From Salinivirgaceae bacterium (GTDB lineage Bacteria > Bacteroidota > Bacteroidia > Bacteroidales > SZUA-534): a stretch of 64,000 nt of DNA. The position numbers and the translations under genes are program-made. Shown one piece after another: positions 20,601-27,723 of this stretch (positions within the stretch are counted from its first letter, which is position 1; each line of letters starts with the position of its first letter). The notes under the pieces are model-generated. The model had not been told where the DNA came from, searched no databases, and was given only the letters and a program-made list of their open reading frames with translations. The DNA lies in contig JAGCNL010000055.1 of assembly GCA_017645945.1 (NCBI GenBank), positions 1-64,000 on the forward strand, in the 5' to 3' direction.

Positions 20601-22239
20601 TCTGAACGCCCTGGTCGGGTGTGGCTTGGAATACATTCACTTCTTCCACATCGCCGGCGGCGTTTTCCTCTTCTTTAGCCACAACAAAATTCTCAGTCTT
20701 GATAGCTGTGCCCCCCGTATTCATTTCCATCATGCTCTTGTTCGATTGCTTGTCTTCAATCGATAATCTCTGAGTCAGCATGGATGCTTTATTATCAGTA
20801 ACCTGCATGATGTATTCGCCATCTTTTGCAGCACGGCGTCCGGCAACGGCGAAACCTGTCTGCATAGCTTTACCGTCGGTGTCGTCAATATAGACACGTG
20901 TGCCATCCTGGTTGTTCACTGTCAGGATTGAGTTTGGCGAGCCGTCTTTTGCAGCTCGGCGACCTGCCACTGCAAAACCTGTCTGCATGGCTTTTGCCTC
21001 CTCATAATCAACATAGATAATGGTTCCGTCGGCATCAATCACCATATACTTTTGGGGATTGCCGTCTTTGGCTGCACGGCGGCCGGCAACTGCAAAGCCT
21101 GTTGCCATGGCTTTGTCATCGTCATCTGCATCTATATATATATGTGTGCCATATTCGTTCACCTCAAAGAGTTTCAGTTTTTTGCCTTTTGCAGCACGAC
21201 GTCCGGCAACAGCAAAACCTGTCTGGATTGGTTTACCATCGGCATCAACAAAAACTTTGGTTCCATCGGCGGTAACCTCCAAATATTTGTCATTGCTACC
21301 CTTGGCTGCGCGGCGTCCTGCCACTGCAAAACCTGTCTGGATTGGTTTGCCCTCGTCATCGATATAGACGTGAGTACCATCAGAGTTGATTTCCAAATAT
21401 TTATCGTTTTCACCATCTTTTGCCGCACGACGTCCGGCAACAGCAAAACCTGTCTGCATGGGTTTGCCATTAGCGTCAGTATCAAGATAGATTTGGGTTC
21501 CGGCTGAACTTACAGTAAACAAGTCAGATTCACCATCTTTGGCAGCACGGCGGCCTGCAACTGCAAAGCCAGTTGCCATGGGTTTATCCTCAGAATCGTC
21601 AACAGTCACGCGTGTTCCCTCACTGGTAACACTGAAAAGATTAGCCTCTTCTCCATCTTTGGCAGCACGGCGGCCTGCAACAGCGAAGCCTGTCTGAATT
21701 GGTTTGCCGTCGGCATCGTCAACATAGACGCGCACGCCATCAGGAAATACTGCGAAAACGGGATTGCCGTTCTTGTCCTTAACCTCAAAGAGCGCACCAC
21801 TACCCGATTTTGGCGACGAGCTGTCGAACACGAGACCTGTTGAGGCCGCATGAATGGCGTATGGCGCGGGCTGGAGCTGTATGGCTCCCAAATTGACATT
21901 GTAACTATCACCACCAGCGGGATCAACCTCAATCTGCATCATCACTTGCATGGTGTGCCATGGCACTTTGGCAAAATCGCCGCTAACCTTCTGGCCTTCA
22001 CCAACTTTCACTTGTACGCTGCCATACTTGTTAGTCGTGGTTTTGTGCGTCTCGCTATAGACCACCTCGTCGTTGTACTTGAGGCTGAAGCGCAAGCTCA
22101 CCTGCTTCTCACTGACCAAATCGCCATTGGCCGAGCGGATAACCGCTTGATAGGCAAAACTGTTTTGGGCTTCGACAGTTGCAACCATCGCAATCATCAG
22201 GCAGAAAACTGCCACCATTTTTCTTAAGATTGATTTCAT
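14680..22239 (-). CDS. Giant mosaic surface protein (2519 aa)
   Basis: An exported 2519-residue protein with a signal peptide ending ATVEAQ. Rough order: an N-terminal domain ('NSFAYQAVIRSANGDLV' to 'PAPYAIHAASTG', residues 26-130) of the kind that starts many Bacteroidetes fibre-like proteins; eight copies of a ~40-residue repeat with the core GFAVAGRRAAK (about 180-470); InlB-type B-repeat-like modules; a CBM6-like carbohydrate-binding domain ('GVIEAEDFDEG', 'GEWTDYTVQV', about 915-1065); further B-repeat-like modules; BspA-type LRRs ('TIGEYAFCGCSGLKSVSIP', about 1610-1820 and 1940-1995); and a Gly-rich beta-helix resembling polymorphic membrane protein repeats ('GGGIYIYNG', 'GGGVYVSW', about 2150-2410). 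No C-terminal sorting domain is recognisable. It is probably an adhesin or glycan-binding surface protein. A T10 tract and two 8-base homopolymers lie inside the coding sequence. Confidence 0.85.
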   Translation of the reverse strand: MKSILRKMVAVFCLMIAMVATVEAQNSFAYQAVIRSANGDLVSEKQVSLRFSLKYNDEVVYSETHKTTTNKYGSVQVKVGEGQKVSGDFAKVPWHTMQVMMQIEVDPAGGDSYNVNLGAIQLQPAPYAIHAASTGLVFDSSSPKSGSGALFEVKDKNGNPVFAVFPDGVRVYVDDADGKPIQTGFAVAGRRAAKDGEEANLFSVTSEGTRVTVDDSEDKPMATGFAVAGRRAAKDGESDLFTVSSAGTQIYLDTDANGKPMQTGFAVAGRRAAKDGENDKYLEINSDGTHVYIDDEGKPIQTGFAVAGRRAAKGSNDKYLEVTADGTKVFVDADGKPIQTGFAVAGRRAAKGKKLKLFEVNEYGTHIYIDADDDDKAMATGFAVAGRRAAKDGNPQKYMVIDADGTIIYVDYEEAKAMQTGFAVAGRRAAKDGSPNSILTVNNQDGTRVYIDDTDGKAMQTGFAVAGRRAAKDGEYIMQVTDNKASMLTQRLSIEDKQSNKSMMEMNTGGTAIKTENFVVAKEEENAAGDVEEVNVFQATPDQGVQIASESKVVVKGDLAKAMKAEAITATGNMELPEPIVVNSQITRIKCKDYAKILGDVSGYKLLKIRGNGVFTENQTFDKDGNAVIMFSMDRNVTQDNNSAAVVAILTNPDSPDDAELIIWPCRQINSLNINFGLMAENSKGEYLDVDVIVNSKGAISLIELLSSNDEMGTVELDGTPAYKSIVSAVAKPKPGFELVFWGIGEPQHDVNNMEGEWYNDTRSSNPLNIAVGWDSVKLTAIFDTIRVMYLVDDVESGNMIEVRQIIPNTGNSGSGISEGAGGSISGQVQYMTLPARAEGLLPIAGLPYGDSLIFVAIPKTGYKFAYWSKGWDDEERITDSVLNIKPEHSMELIAHFEIIADTKPYNGKAIILPGVIEAEDFDEGVGAYNETENSDYRGCNYRKDNATFGMEKIMTTDDETAQYALNYAYTGEWTDYTVQVEKAQKMRWAIRYSNQGQYGSARINITRDNENITETQDVPYTPSWHNYHIMSGETSDVLPAGEYKLRLNFIRATQSVNVDKMMFGKMDDVLLSLIAIQPDDPQHPGGWGTAGTVYGYGFYPQGTEVPIKAVPYVDEYENEKYVFAGWYDASGNLLSTKADSTVTVRGDVQLYAKFVGDGDDDDDEQAMIQIVTNLNADQLPFSVSGADEDIEQRDEYTNGGVTYYSYTYYCDFYAQVILHATGSEPFEGWYNDYNDLLSQGNVTYTFTADNYEYYFYAKYEIGQSEPVDGKATIRIMTEGSVGLGLYIGDTGLTPEIEIDDIEGAYLYTYTCDAGATVRFKAPTQEGLVFKGLWKQGVDEEMSSLDDAVMEDLVSNYGEDFYLLDENTQEQLIKEATAQVVEDIYERYSIGGYEIKNNDIENIVFETEFDFEVPKGESVLIAIFAEEQPHQPTGAKIQVKTNGEVQFTVNGETVTPEPTTDEDDNDVYTFTCNFNDEVTFYASGDHFAGWWLDCEESDFFFETQRGDDSYWEDLDIYCVGGYVVNQDAQEIEGFKTEFTKTITADLLDDDNVWALSAMFDDVLDTKVKYTVLDEDAATCALTHVGVDYFNVERTSFDIPQTVNIKGKPYTVTTIGEYAFCGCSGLKSVSIPASVTEIGKDAFYDCGYMENARFASIKALCTMKFMSEFSNPMFPYDPPYNQNPCEVALYFGDEEKSFPSVEIPSDIDSVGQYAFINCRQLTSVNIPSNVKTIGNEAFARCVNLSSVTIAEGSGENGLQELKFKAFNQCGFTTIVLPNTLTTIGDNAFDNCDNLVSVVIPSSVTKMGKEVFSFIDNHVAVFCLTNGVNDEARFQSWETWHENYQTGYGDTYIVSVVYQNNQDDDEPNIICDDNGLIYFIYKFDAREEDSNIDEDVLRNLTSANNFTAANGEAIVIGYRGDRADALNLTIPNELGDGSKALRSEVVAIARYAFRGESIASLTIGGDGSKAASTSSNLRFIGQGAFCNAGLRNLTINGNDGTWYRYDYTEGGEAIQVATMDANEMTTCSCGYEYFCEFGKSQTIYVSPNGTGDGSKDNPVGSLADAESLMDDAETIYVVYISGKLTSPQVLSEKLITSNPPTYMDNFEDCHYAKSVIICGDPDSGVDNMIEIAGGWNGEDDPVTSVGSAFTNSASVPVKIKNLTISGGFSESGGGIYSRNSYGATDLTIAEGTIITTNKSTGTEGGGGVYSGGAFKMTGGEIKNNDAKYGGGIYIYNGTAEIAGGSITDNVASEDGGGIYVFENSQEVILAGTETNPVNIKKNSAKNGGGFFLSPAMQGSVIMGDDVNIEQNYAYYEGGGVYVSWCSSEDPTFEMNGGKIYNNSAGGDGGGIYIQAYSEYGAGIVKMTKGTISSNYSDMGDGAGVYVGADGEDYMSTFTMTGGTIEGNNLSPEETHGSGVYNAGVFEMGGTAKVVFDDVYLSSNMASIVIISDFEGFEDGELAAYLSLSNDDFEGYQVVCGIDGNDELLIRNVVRFELNGSEYSLDTTDYNPGYVYLSGQGD

Positions 22240-22587
22240 AGCTAATATGTGATTAAATTATAGTATTTCAGTATTTTAATTTAAACTTCCATTCGGTATC
22301 TCAATAGTCAAAACGTCTCATAACAAGACTAATAACTTACAAAAATAAAAAATAATTTTTAATATATGAAACCGAGACCTGCAGATTTTACGAGAGAAGG
22401 GGTTATGAAATTCCTTCAAATTCATATATTGCACAAGATTTTCCGTGTTCAGGCGCCTTGCAAAGCGGTCAGCGGCAAAGCGGCGGCTTTGAGCAAAACT
22501 CGGGCAATCGAAACTGACAATGCCACAACACGATGTTGAGGCAAAGACTGTCGGATAATAATATAAATTATTAATCATCAAAGAATT
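22240..22587. other. Divergent intergenic region
   Basis: This 348-base spacer separates the giant surface-protein gene from the SGNH hydrolase gene, transcribed away from each other. It holds a good -7 element for the giant gene (22340-22347). The GC-richer part (about 22385-22550) can be read as an 87-codon frame on the minus strand with no recognisable product; I treat it as noncoding. No -7 box was found for the hydrolase gene. Confidence 0.5.
22340..22347 (-). promoter_or_regulatory. Bacteroidetes -7 element (TATTTTTG)
   Basis: Minus-strand TATTTTTG matches TAnnTTTG about 100 bases before the ATG of the 2519-residue gene. The surrounding sequence is very A/T-rich, so a chance match is possible. 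Confidence 0.4.
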
Positions 22588-23901
22588 ATGAGTTTAATTT
22601 CAATTCTGACACTGCTCGCTGTTCTGGCCACAAACCCCGCCATAGAATACAACGGCCGCATTGATTTCAGCAAGCCTGAGGCACCACAGTTCTCCTACTC
22701 GGGTGTTTCAATCAGAGCCAACATCGACGCCACTACGGTGAGAGCCACATTCAAGGAAGAGCTTGGCGGCAACCGCTTTGCCGTGGTCATCGACAAGGTT
22801 TACACCACCAACATCACCACACAAAAAGGAAAGGCAACATACCAACTGGCGCAATTTGCCGAGAAAGGCACGCACGAGGTTGAAATTGTGAGAATTACCG
22901 AAGAACAGTTCGGCAAGACATCGTTTCTGGGCTTCGAACTTGACGAAGAAGGCTCCATTGCCAGCAAGCCTGAACAGCGGTCGCACACGATTGAATTCAT
23001 AGGCAACTCCATCACCTGCGGCTACGGCAACGAGGGGCGCATTGGCCAGCGGTTCAGCGCTGAAACCGAGAACCATTACATGACTTACGCCGCAATAACG
23101 GCCCGCGGTCTGAACGCAAGCACCATTGTGGCCGCCAAGTCTGGCATCGGCATCTACCGCAACTACGCAGGCCCCTCGACCGGCAACCCCGACTGCATGA
23201 CCAACTTCTACGACCGTATTTTTCTATACGACGAAAAACCGAAATATGGTTTCGCCACACAGCCCGATTTGGTCTGCATCAATCTGGGAACCAACGATAT
23301 GAGCACCCCAGGCTACGACACGACATTGTTCATCAGCAACTATTTGCGGATGATTGGGCAAGTTCAGCAGCACTATCAAAAAACCGACATTGTGTGCCTG
23401 CTTGGCACCATGCTCAGCGGCCCCGTGCTCGACACCGCCCGCCACTGCATCAATGAAGTGGTCCGCCGCGCCAACGCACTGGGCAACGGCAATGTTTATT
23501 TCTTTGAGATGACACCGCAGGACATCGATGCCAACGGCTTGGGTATAGACTGGCATCCGACAGTGAAACAGCATATTCTGAGTGCACGACAACTCACAGA
23601 ATTCATCAGCCAACTGAAAGGTTGGGATGTGATACCGCAGATTCTGATGGCCAAAGTGTCGGGAGGCAACCAGATAACTCTCTACGCCAACACCACCGAG
23701 TGCCTGTTCTCAGAATCGCTGACTGGCTGCAAGATAATTGCCGACGGCCAGCAGCTCCACCCAACCGACTGGCTGATAGATGAGAACAATGCAACCATGA
23801 CCATTAAACTCCGTGAGAATCTGGAAGGATTCAGCAAAATCGAGCTGAAAGGCGACAGCAATTTCAGCAATATCATGCGATGCGTGGTGGAGAAAAAATG
23901 A
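22588..23901 (+). CDS. SGNH/GDSL hydrolase, carbohydrate esterase family 2-like
   Basis: A 437-residue exported hydrolase. The N-terminus (MSLISILTLLAVLATNPA) is a plausible signal peptide. Residues about 20-125 form a beta-sandwich ('FSYSGVSIRANI', 'GNRFAVVIDKVY', 'HEVEIVRITEEQFG') like the N-terminal domain of CE2 acetyl esterases. The catalytic SGNH domain has block I 'EFIGNSITCGYGNE' (nucleophile Ser), block III 'NLGTNDMSTPGY' and block V 'IDWHPTVKQH' (Asp-His of the triad). CE2 enzymes remove acetyl groups from xylan and glucomannan. The C-terminal ~100 residues form an extra beta-rich domain of unclear role. It is divergent from the giant protein carrying a CBM6-like domain, so both may act on plant polysaccharide; that link is inference. 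Confidence 0.85.
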   Translation: MSLISILTLLAVLATNPAIEYNGRIDFSKPEAPQFSYSGVSIRANIDATTVRATFKEELGGNRFAVVIDKVYTTNITTQKGKATYQLAQFAEKGTHEVEIVRITEEQFGKTSFLGFELDEEGSIASKPEQRSHTIEFIGNSITCGYGNEGRIGQRFSAETENHYMTYAAITARGLNASTIVAAKSGIGIYRNYAGPSTGNPDCMTNFYDRIFLYDEKPKYGFATQPDLVCINLGTNDMSTPGYDTTLFISNYLRMIGQVQQHYQKTDIVCLLGTMLSGPVLDTARHCINEVVRRANALGNGNVYFFEMTPQDIDANGLGIDWHPTVKQHILSARQLTEFISQLKGWDVIPQILMAKVSGGNQITLYANTTECLFSESLTGCKIIADGQQLHPTDWLIDENNATMTIKLRENLEGFSKIELKGDSNFSNIMRCVVEKK

Positions 23902-23968
23902 AGTTTTCAGACACAAGGAAACAATCGAACCACTTTTTTCGTAAATTAGAGCGCTAAATATCAATTAT

Positions 23969-24355
23969 ATGCTGATAGACAAGGAATACAACTGGCAAAA
24001 CAAGGTGATTATGATCGCCGAAGATGAGGAAACCAACTATCTTCTTGTGGAAAAATTCCTCAAAAGCGCCCATGCCACGTTGCTGCGCGCAAAAAACGGG
24101 AAAGAGGCCGTTGATATAGTCAAAAGCGGGCAAAACATTGATTTGGTTCTAATGGACATGAAAATGCCCGAAATGGATGGCATTGAGGCATCAAAAATCA
24201 TACGGATGCTCAATCCGAAGCTGCCGATAATAGCACAAACCTGCTATGAGCCCGACATCGACCAAAGCCGATTGTTAAGTGCCCATTTTGAAGGTTTTAT
24301 CAGCAAACCAATCAACATCAACAAGCTGATTGAGATAATTGATAAGAACCTTTAA
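23969..24355 (+). CDS. Stand-alone response-regulator receiver protein (CheY-like)
   Basis: A 128-residue single receiver domain with no output domain. The phosphorylation site is intact: acidic pair Glu18-Asp19, acceptor Asp63 in 'LVLMDMKMP', Thr91 in the switch position and Lys113 in 'FISKPI'. Such proteins relay phosphate from a sensor kinase to a partner. No histidine kinase or chemotaxis gene is in the window, so the partner is elsewhere. The 'CYEPD' after the switch Thr replaces the usual Ala-rich segment, which resembles receiver domains detached from hybrid kinases. It follows the SGNH hydrolase gene by 67 bases on the same strand. No clear -7 element separates them, so co-transcription is possible. 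Confidence 0.9.
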   Translation: MLIDKEYNWQNKVIMIAEDEETNYLLVEKFLKSAHATLLRAKNGKEAVDIVKSGQNIDLVLMDMKMPEMDGIEASKIIRMLNPKLPIIAQTCYEPDIDQSRLLSAHFEGFISKPININKLIEIIDKNL

Positions 24356-24552
24356 AAGGGTGAATCGGTGAATTGTTTAAAGTTTTAAGTTTAGGGTTTA
24401 GAGTTTAGGCGCTGCGCTGTTTAGTGTTTAGTTTAAAAATTTAACATGTTGAACGGGTTTAAATTACAGCCATTCAACAACTTATGCCTTGCAACTTGTA
24501 ACTTAGAACTTATAACTCCTAACTCCTAATTTCTAACCCCTTTATTCTGAAT
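24356..24552. repeat. Degenerate short-period repeat spacer
   Basis: The spacer repeats GTGAATCGGTGAATTG, then TTTAAAGTTTTAAGTTTAGG-like words, a CGCTGCGCTGTTTAG core, and finally CTTATAACTCCTAACTCCTA-like words running to the end of the alanine dehydrogenase gene. Similar series occur at 28257-28520, 47821-48055 and 33018-33070. No coding potential is seen. Confidence 0.65.
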
Positions 24553-25764
24553 TCAAAACGCCGCCAGCAGCAGATTGATGTCTTGCGACGACATTCCTAA
24601 TTTATTACCAATCATCTCGTTAGTCAGGATTCCATTATAGACATAGGCGCCCGCCCTTACACCTGCGTTCTCCTTTATCAACTGGTTAATGCCGCCAGCC
24701 TCTCCAAGCTCAATAAGAACTTGTCCGAGAATGTTGCTAAGCACGTAAGTTGCTGTACGCGAGACTCTTGATGGAATATTAGGCACGCAATAATGAACCA
24801 CGCCGTGCTTCTCATAGACTGGTGCGGCAAACGATGTCAGTTCCGATGTCTCGAAGCATCCGCCCTGAGTCATGCACAAATCGACAATTACCGAGTGGTT
24901 TTTCATCTGACTCACAGCATCTTCACTGACAATAAAATCGCGAACGCAATTATTCTCATAAAGCGCGCCAATGACCACATCGGCCTGTTTCATTGCCTTC
25001 AGAAGCACCAGCGGCTGAAGCACCGAAGTGAAAACGCGGACACCAAGACGCTGCTGCAATTCGCGCAAACGGTTGATTGACTTATCGAAAACCTTCACCG
25101 ACGCACCAAGACCCAAGGCTGTCCGAGCAGCGCACTCGGCAGCCGTTCCGGCACCCAAAACCACCACATCGGTGGGGCTGATTCCGCTGATTCCGCCCAA
25201 CATTTCTCCTTTGCCTCCGTGCTCGTCGCTGAGATACTCGGCGGCAATCAAAATCGATGTTGTTCCTGATATTTCACTGAAACTCTGCACAATAGGATAA
25301 GCTTCGCCGCTTGCGTCCTTGAAGAACTCAAAACCGATGGCCGTAACTTTAAGTTCCTGAAGCTTTTCGATGTACTGCTTCGGCTGCGTGTAGATATCGT
25401 AGCTGCTGAACAGAACCTGACGGCCCTTCATCAGACCAAGCTCCTCCTCGTTCGGCGGCAAAACCTTGACAATCACATCGCAAGCATAAATATTGGCTTT
25501 GCAAGGCTCAATGATTGCTCCCTGCTCAGTATATTTCTGGTCGGCAAAATGCGCCTTCTCTCCCGCCCCCGTCTCAACATACACATCGTGGCCAAGCCCC
25601 ACCAAAAAACCGACGGCGTGCGGCGCCATAGCCACGCGGTTCTCGTTCTGCGCTGTCTCTTTTGCAACAGCAATACGCATTTTTTTACGCTTACGCGACA
25701 CTTCGAGTGTCTCTTCGCACGGCAGCAAATTTGCCTTACCGAGCCCGTAATCAGGAATAGTCAT
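24553..25764 (-). CDS. ald: Alanine dehydrogenase
   Basis: A 403-residue member of the alanine dehydrogenase/transhydrogenase alpha family, which interconverts L-alanine and pyruvate plus ammonium with NAD(H) in the cytoplasm. The N-terminal substrate-binding part has 'IAVAKETAQNENRVAMAPHAV' (about residues 31-51) with the Arg that binds the substrate carboxylate. The Rossmann dinucleotide-binding site is 'VVVLGAGTAAECAART' near residue 205. Near the end is 'CVPNIPSRVSRTATYVLSN', the conserved family segment. The ~28-residue basic leader before 'MRIAVAKE' is typical of Bacteroidetes versions, so I keep the ATG at 25764. It stands alone, flanked by repeat-rich spacers. Confidence 0.93.
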   Translation of the reverse strand: MTIPDYGLGKANLLPCEETLEVSRKRKKMRIAVAKETAQNENRVAMAPHAVGFLVGLGHDVYVETGAGEKAHFADQKYTEQGAIIEPCKANIYACDVIVKVLPPNEEELGLMKGRQVLFSSYDIYTQPKQYIEKLQELKVTAIGFEFFKDASGEAYPIVQSFSEISGTTSILIAAEYLSDEHGGKGEMLGGISGISPTDVVVLGAGTAAECAARTALGLGASVKVFDKSINRLRELQQRLGVRVFTSVLQPLVLLKAMKQADVVIGALYENNCVRDFIVSEDAVSQMKNHSVIVDLCMTQGGCFETSELTSFAAPVYEKHGVVHYCVPNIPSRVSRTATYVLSNILGQVLIELGEAGGINQLIKENAGVRAGAYVYNGILTNEMIGNKLGMSSQDINLLLAAF

Positions 25765-25988
25765 ATCCTATAAATATTTGTAGTGCAGCACCATACAGCG
25801 ATACACCAATTTTTAAAAAAGACAAAGCAAGGTAGAGTAATTTATGCAAAATGGCAAAATCTGTCGTCAATTTTTCAATAATGCCAAGAACGATTGTGGC
25901 ACGCAAATTGTGGATATGTGAAATGATGATAGCAAATATTTTTTTGACAAAAAGTGACTTTTACCGCTCAACGGCTGTAACATTATTA

Positions 25989-25996
25989 TAAATTTG
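25989..25996 (+). promoter_or_regulatory. Bacteroidetes -7 element (TAAATTTG, followed by CG)
   Basis: TAAATTTGCG lies 27 bases before the ATG of the LRR gene. A TTTG at 25943-25946 is too far upstream to be a normal -33 element. Confidence 0.5.
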
Positions 25997-26022
25997 CGTA
26001 TAGGAATAGAAAGTGTGAGTGT

Positions 26023-26565
26023 ATGGAAAACCACGAAATCAAATATTTGATAGAAAGAATTAAAGATGCCAATTGCAAGCATCTCGACCTTTCGAACAAA
26101 GACATCACCGAACTTCCTGAAGAACTTGGGGAACTGACTGATATTGAAACTCTTGACTTGAGCTTCAATCACATAAGCAAATTGCCCAATTCCATTGCAA
26201 AAATGACCAACCTCAAAGAGTTGTTTTTGATGCGCAACTGCGTCACAGAGCTGCCTGAGGACATCGGAAAACTTCAAAACCTCAAATCGCTCGACGTCAG
26301 CTACAATCCTATCAAAAAGCTGCCAGCACAAATGGGCGATTTAGTCAATCTGCAGACTTTCGACGCAAGTTTCTGCCTGCTCCACTCGATACCGCCAGAG
26401 ATGGTCAACTTACAGAAAATCACTCGCATACATTTCGATGAGAATCCGATTGACTGCCCACCGCTGAAGGTTATCCGTCGTGGTTGGAACGCCATCAAAT
26501 ATTTCCTCACCGAGCGCGGCAAAGGAAACGCTGAACCCACAACAACAATTGTGACGATTCACTAA
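26023..26565 (+). CDS. Cytoplasmic leucine-rich-repeat protein
   Basis: A 180-residue protein of typical-length LRRs (22-23 residues each), about six copies: 'CKHLDLSNKDITELPEELG', 'IETLDLSFNHISKLPNSIA', 'LKELFLMRNCVTELPEDIG', 'LKSLDVSYNPIKKLPAQMG' and two weaker ones. The repeats form the curved horseshoe used for protein binding. There is no signal peptide, so it is probably cytoplasmic, unlike the BspA-type LRR proteins elsewhere in the window. The tail 'RRGWNAIKYFLTERGKG' resembles the segment after LRRs in ROCO-type and LRR-GTPase proteins, but no GTPase follows. The partner is unknown. It stands alone with its own promoter-like site. Confidence 0.85.
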   Translation: MENHEIKYLIERIKDANCKHLDLSNKDITELPEELGELTDIETLDLSFNHISKLPNSIAKMTNLKELFLMRNCVTELPEDIGKLQNLKSLDVSYNPIKKLPAQMGDLVNLQTFDASFCLLHSIPPEMVNLQKITRIHFDENPIDCPPLKVIRRGWNAIKYFLTERGKGNAEPTTTIVTIH

Positions 26566-26634
26566 TCAGCTGTTTTTTTGGAGAAAGAAAAAGGCTCGCA
26601 ACGCAAGTTTATTTGGCGGTTGCGATAATCTTGT

Positions 26635-27045
26635 TTAGTCGATTTCCAAGCAACGGCTGTCGTCATCGCCTACCGTCACTTTGACAGTTGTAAAATGCTC
26701 TGGCATAAGCTCTTCAATCTTTTCGGGCCATTCAACAAAGCAATAGTCATCGCCGAAGAAATAGTCCTCATAACCCAGATTGTAAGCTTCCTCGAGATTT
26801 TTGATGCGGTAGAAATCGAAATGAAAAATGCGTCCAACTGCAGAGTTATACTCGTTAATTATTGCAAATGAAGGACTTGACACAATATCGGTGGTGCCGA
26901 GCTGCTCACACACGGCCTTAATGAAGGTTGTCTTGCCGGCACCCATCGGACCGTAAAACGCAAAATGACGCTTGTCGCCCACTGCTGCAAGGAATTCTTT
27001 GGCTGCGGTGTCGATGTCGGTTAGGTTGGATATTTTGATTATCAT
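26635..27045 (-). CDS. tsaE: tRNA t6A biosynthesis ATPase TsaE
   Basis: A 136-residue ATPase of the TsaBDE complex, which with TsaC makes N6-threonylcarbamoyladenosine at position 37 of ANN-reading tRNAs. Walker A is 'GPMGAGKTTFIKAV'; family motifs 'SSPSFAIINEY', 'IFHFDFYRIKN' and 'CFVEWPEKIEELMP' follow. I chose the ATG at 27045 (MIIKISNL): an earlier in-frame ATG at 27087 falls in a TTAGGTGTTAGG-like repeat and would add 14 unrelated residues. It is 66 bases downstream of purN on the same strand and may be the last gene of the rnhA-purN-tsaE unit. Confidence 0.95.
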   Translation of the reverse strand: MIIKISNLTDIDTAAKEFLAAVGDKRHFAFYGPMGAGKTTFIKAVCEQLGTTDIVSSPSFAIINEYNSAVGRIFHFDFYRIKNLEEAYNLGYEDYFFGDDYCFVEWPEKIEELMPEHFTTVKVTVGDDDSRCLEID

Positions 27046-27100
27046 TGGTTTAGGTGTTAGGTTTTGGGTGTTAGGTGTTAGTTGCATTCAATCCTTCACG
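27046..27100. repeat. GGTGTTAGG-type repeat between purN and tsaE
   Basis: Plus strand shows TTTAGGTGTTAGG, TTTTGGGTGTTAGG and TGTTAG in succession. It belongs to the same loose family of TTAGG-rich spacers found elsewhere in the window. Confidence 0.5.
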
Positions 27101-27111
27101 CATTCAATTAA

Positions 27112-27723
27112 TCAATCCTTGCCTATTGGTTCAACTGTCACAACTCGCTCAAAATCACGGCCAAGAATCAGGTCTTCAATCACTTTCGGGTAGAATTTGT
27201 ACTCAAGAGCGTGCACTTTCTGTGCCACTTTCTCGGCGTTGTCGAGCGGCTCAACGCGGATTTTGGCTTGAAAAACGGTTGTGCCCTGGTCGTAGTTGGT
27301 GTCGATAGTGTGGATGGTGATGCCAGACTCTTTCTCGTGAGCCGCAACCACGGCCTCGTGAACCTTGTCGCCGTACATTCCTTTACCGCCAAACTTCGGC
27401 AGCAACGACGGATGAATGTTCAGAATCTTGCCATCGTACTCGTTTACAATGCTTTCTGGCAGCAGAACCAGGAATCCTGCCAAAATCACCCAATCGGTTT
27501 TCAACTCGCGGAGCAGATTGAGCAGTTTGTCGGTTCCAACCATATCGGCGCGGCTCATCACATACGACGGAACACGCAGATACTTAGCGCGCTCCAGCAC
27601 GTAGGCGTCGGCTTTGTTTGAGATTATTGCGGAAACCTCAACCGCATCAGAATGCGAGAAGTATTTCACTATGTTTTCGGCATTCGAGCCTGAGCCCGAA
27701 GCCAATATTGCAAGACGTATCAT
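27112..27723 (-). CDS. purN: Phosphoribosylglycinamide formyltransferase (GAR transformylase)
   Basis: A 203-residue enzyme of purine synthesis that transfers the formyl group of 10-formyl-tetrahydrofolate to GAR. The N-terminal 'IRLAILASGSGSNAENI' is the phosphate-binding loop. 'ILNIHPSLLPKFGGKGMYG' holds the catalytic Asn and His, and 'HTIDTNYDQGTTVFQAKI' holds the catalytic Asp. The ATG at 27723 is fixed by this loop and by an ATGA overlap with the stop of rnhA, which implies coupled translation. Length is normal for the PurN family. Confidence 0.96.
   Translation of the reverse strand: MIRLAILASGSGSNAENIVKYFSHSDAVEVSAIISNKADAYVLERAKYLRVPSYVMSRADMVGTDKLLNLLRELKTDWVILAGFLVLLPESIVNEYDGKILNIHPSLLPKFGGKGMYGDKVHEAVVAAHEKESGITIHTIDTNYDQGTTVFQAKIRVEPLDNAEKVAQKVHALEYKFYPKVIEDLILGRDFERVVTVEPIGKD

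Noticed and set aside
22318..22581. An 87-codon minus-strand frame in the spacer upstream of the giant gene.
   Set aside because: No recognisable product, it overlaps the -7 element of the giant gene, and composition changes abruptly along it. It could be decayed DNA; I treat it as noncoding.
24480..24545. TTAGGA/CCTAA-rich stretches that resemble telomere repeats.
   Set aside because: They are irregular, short and embedded between ordinary genes in several places; nothing suggests a chromosome end.
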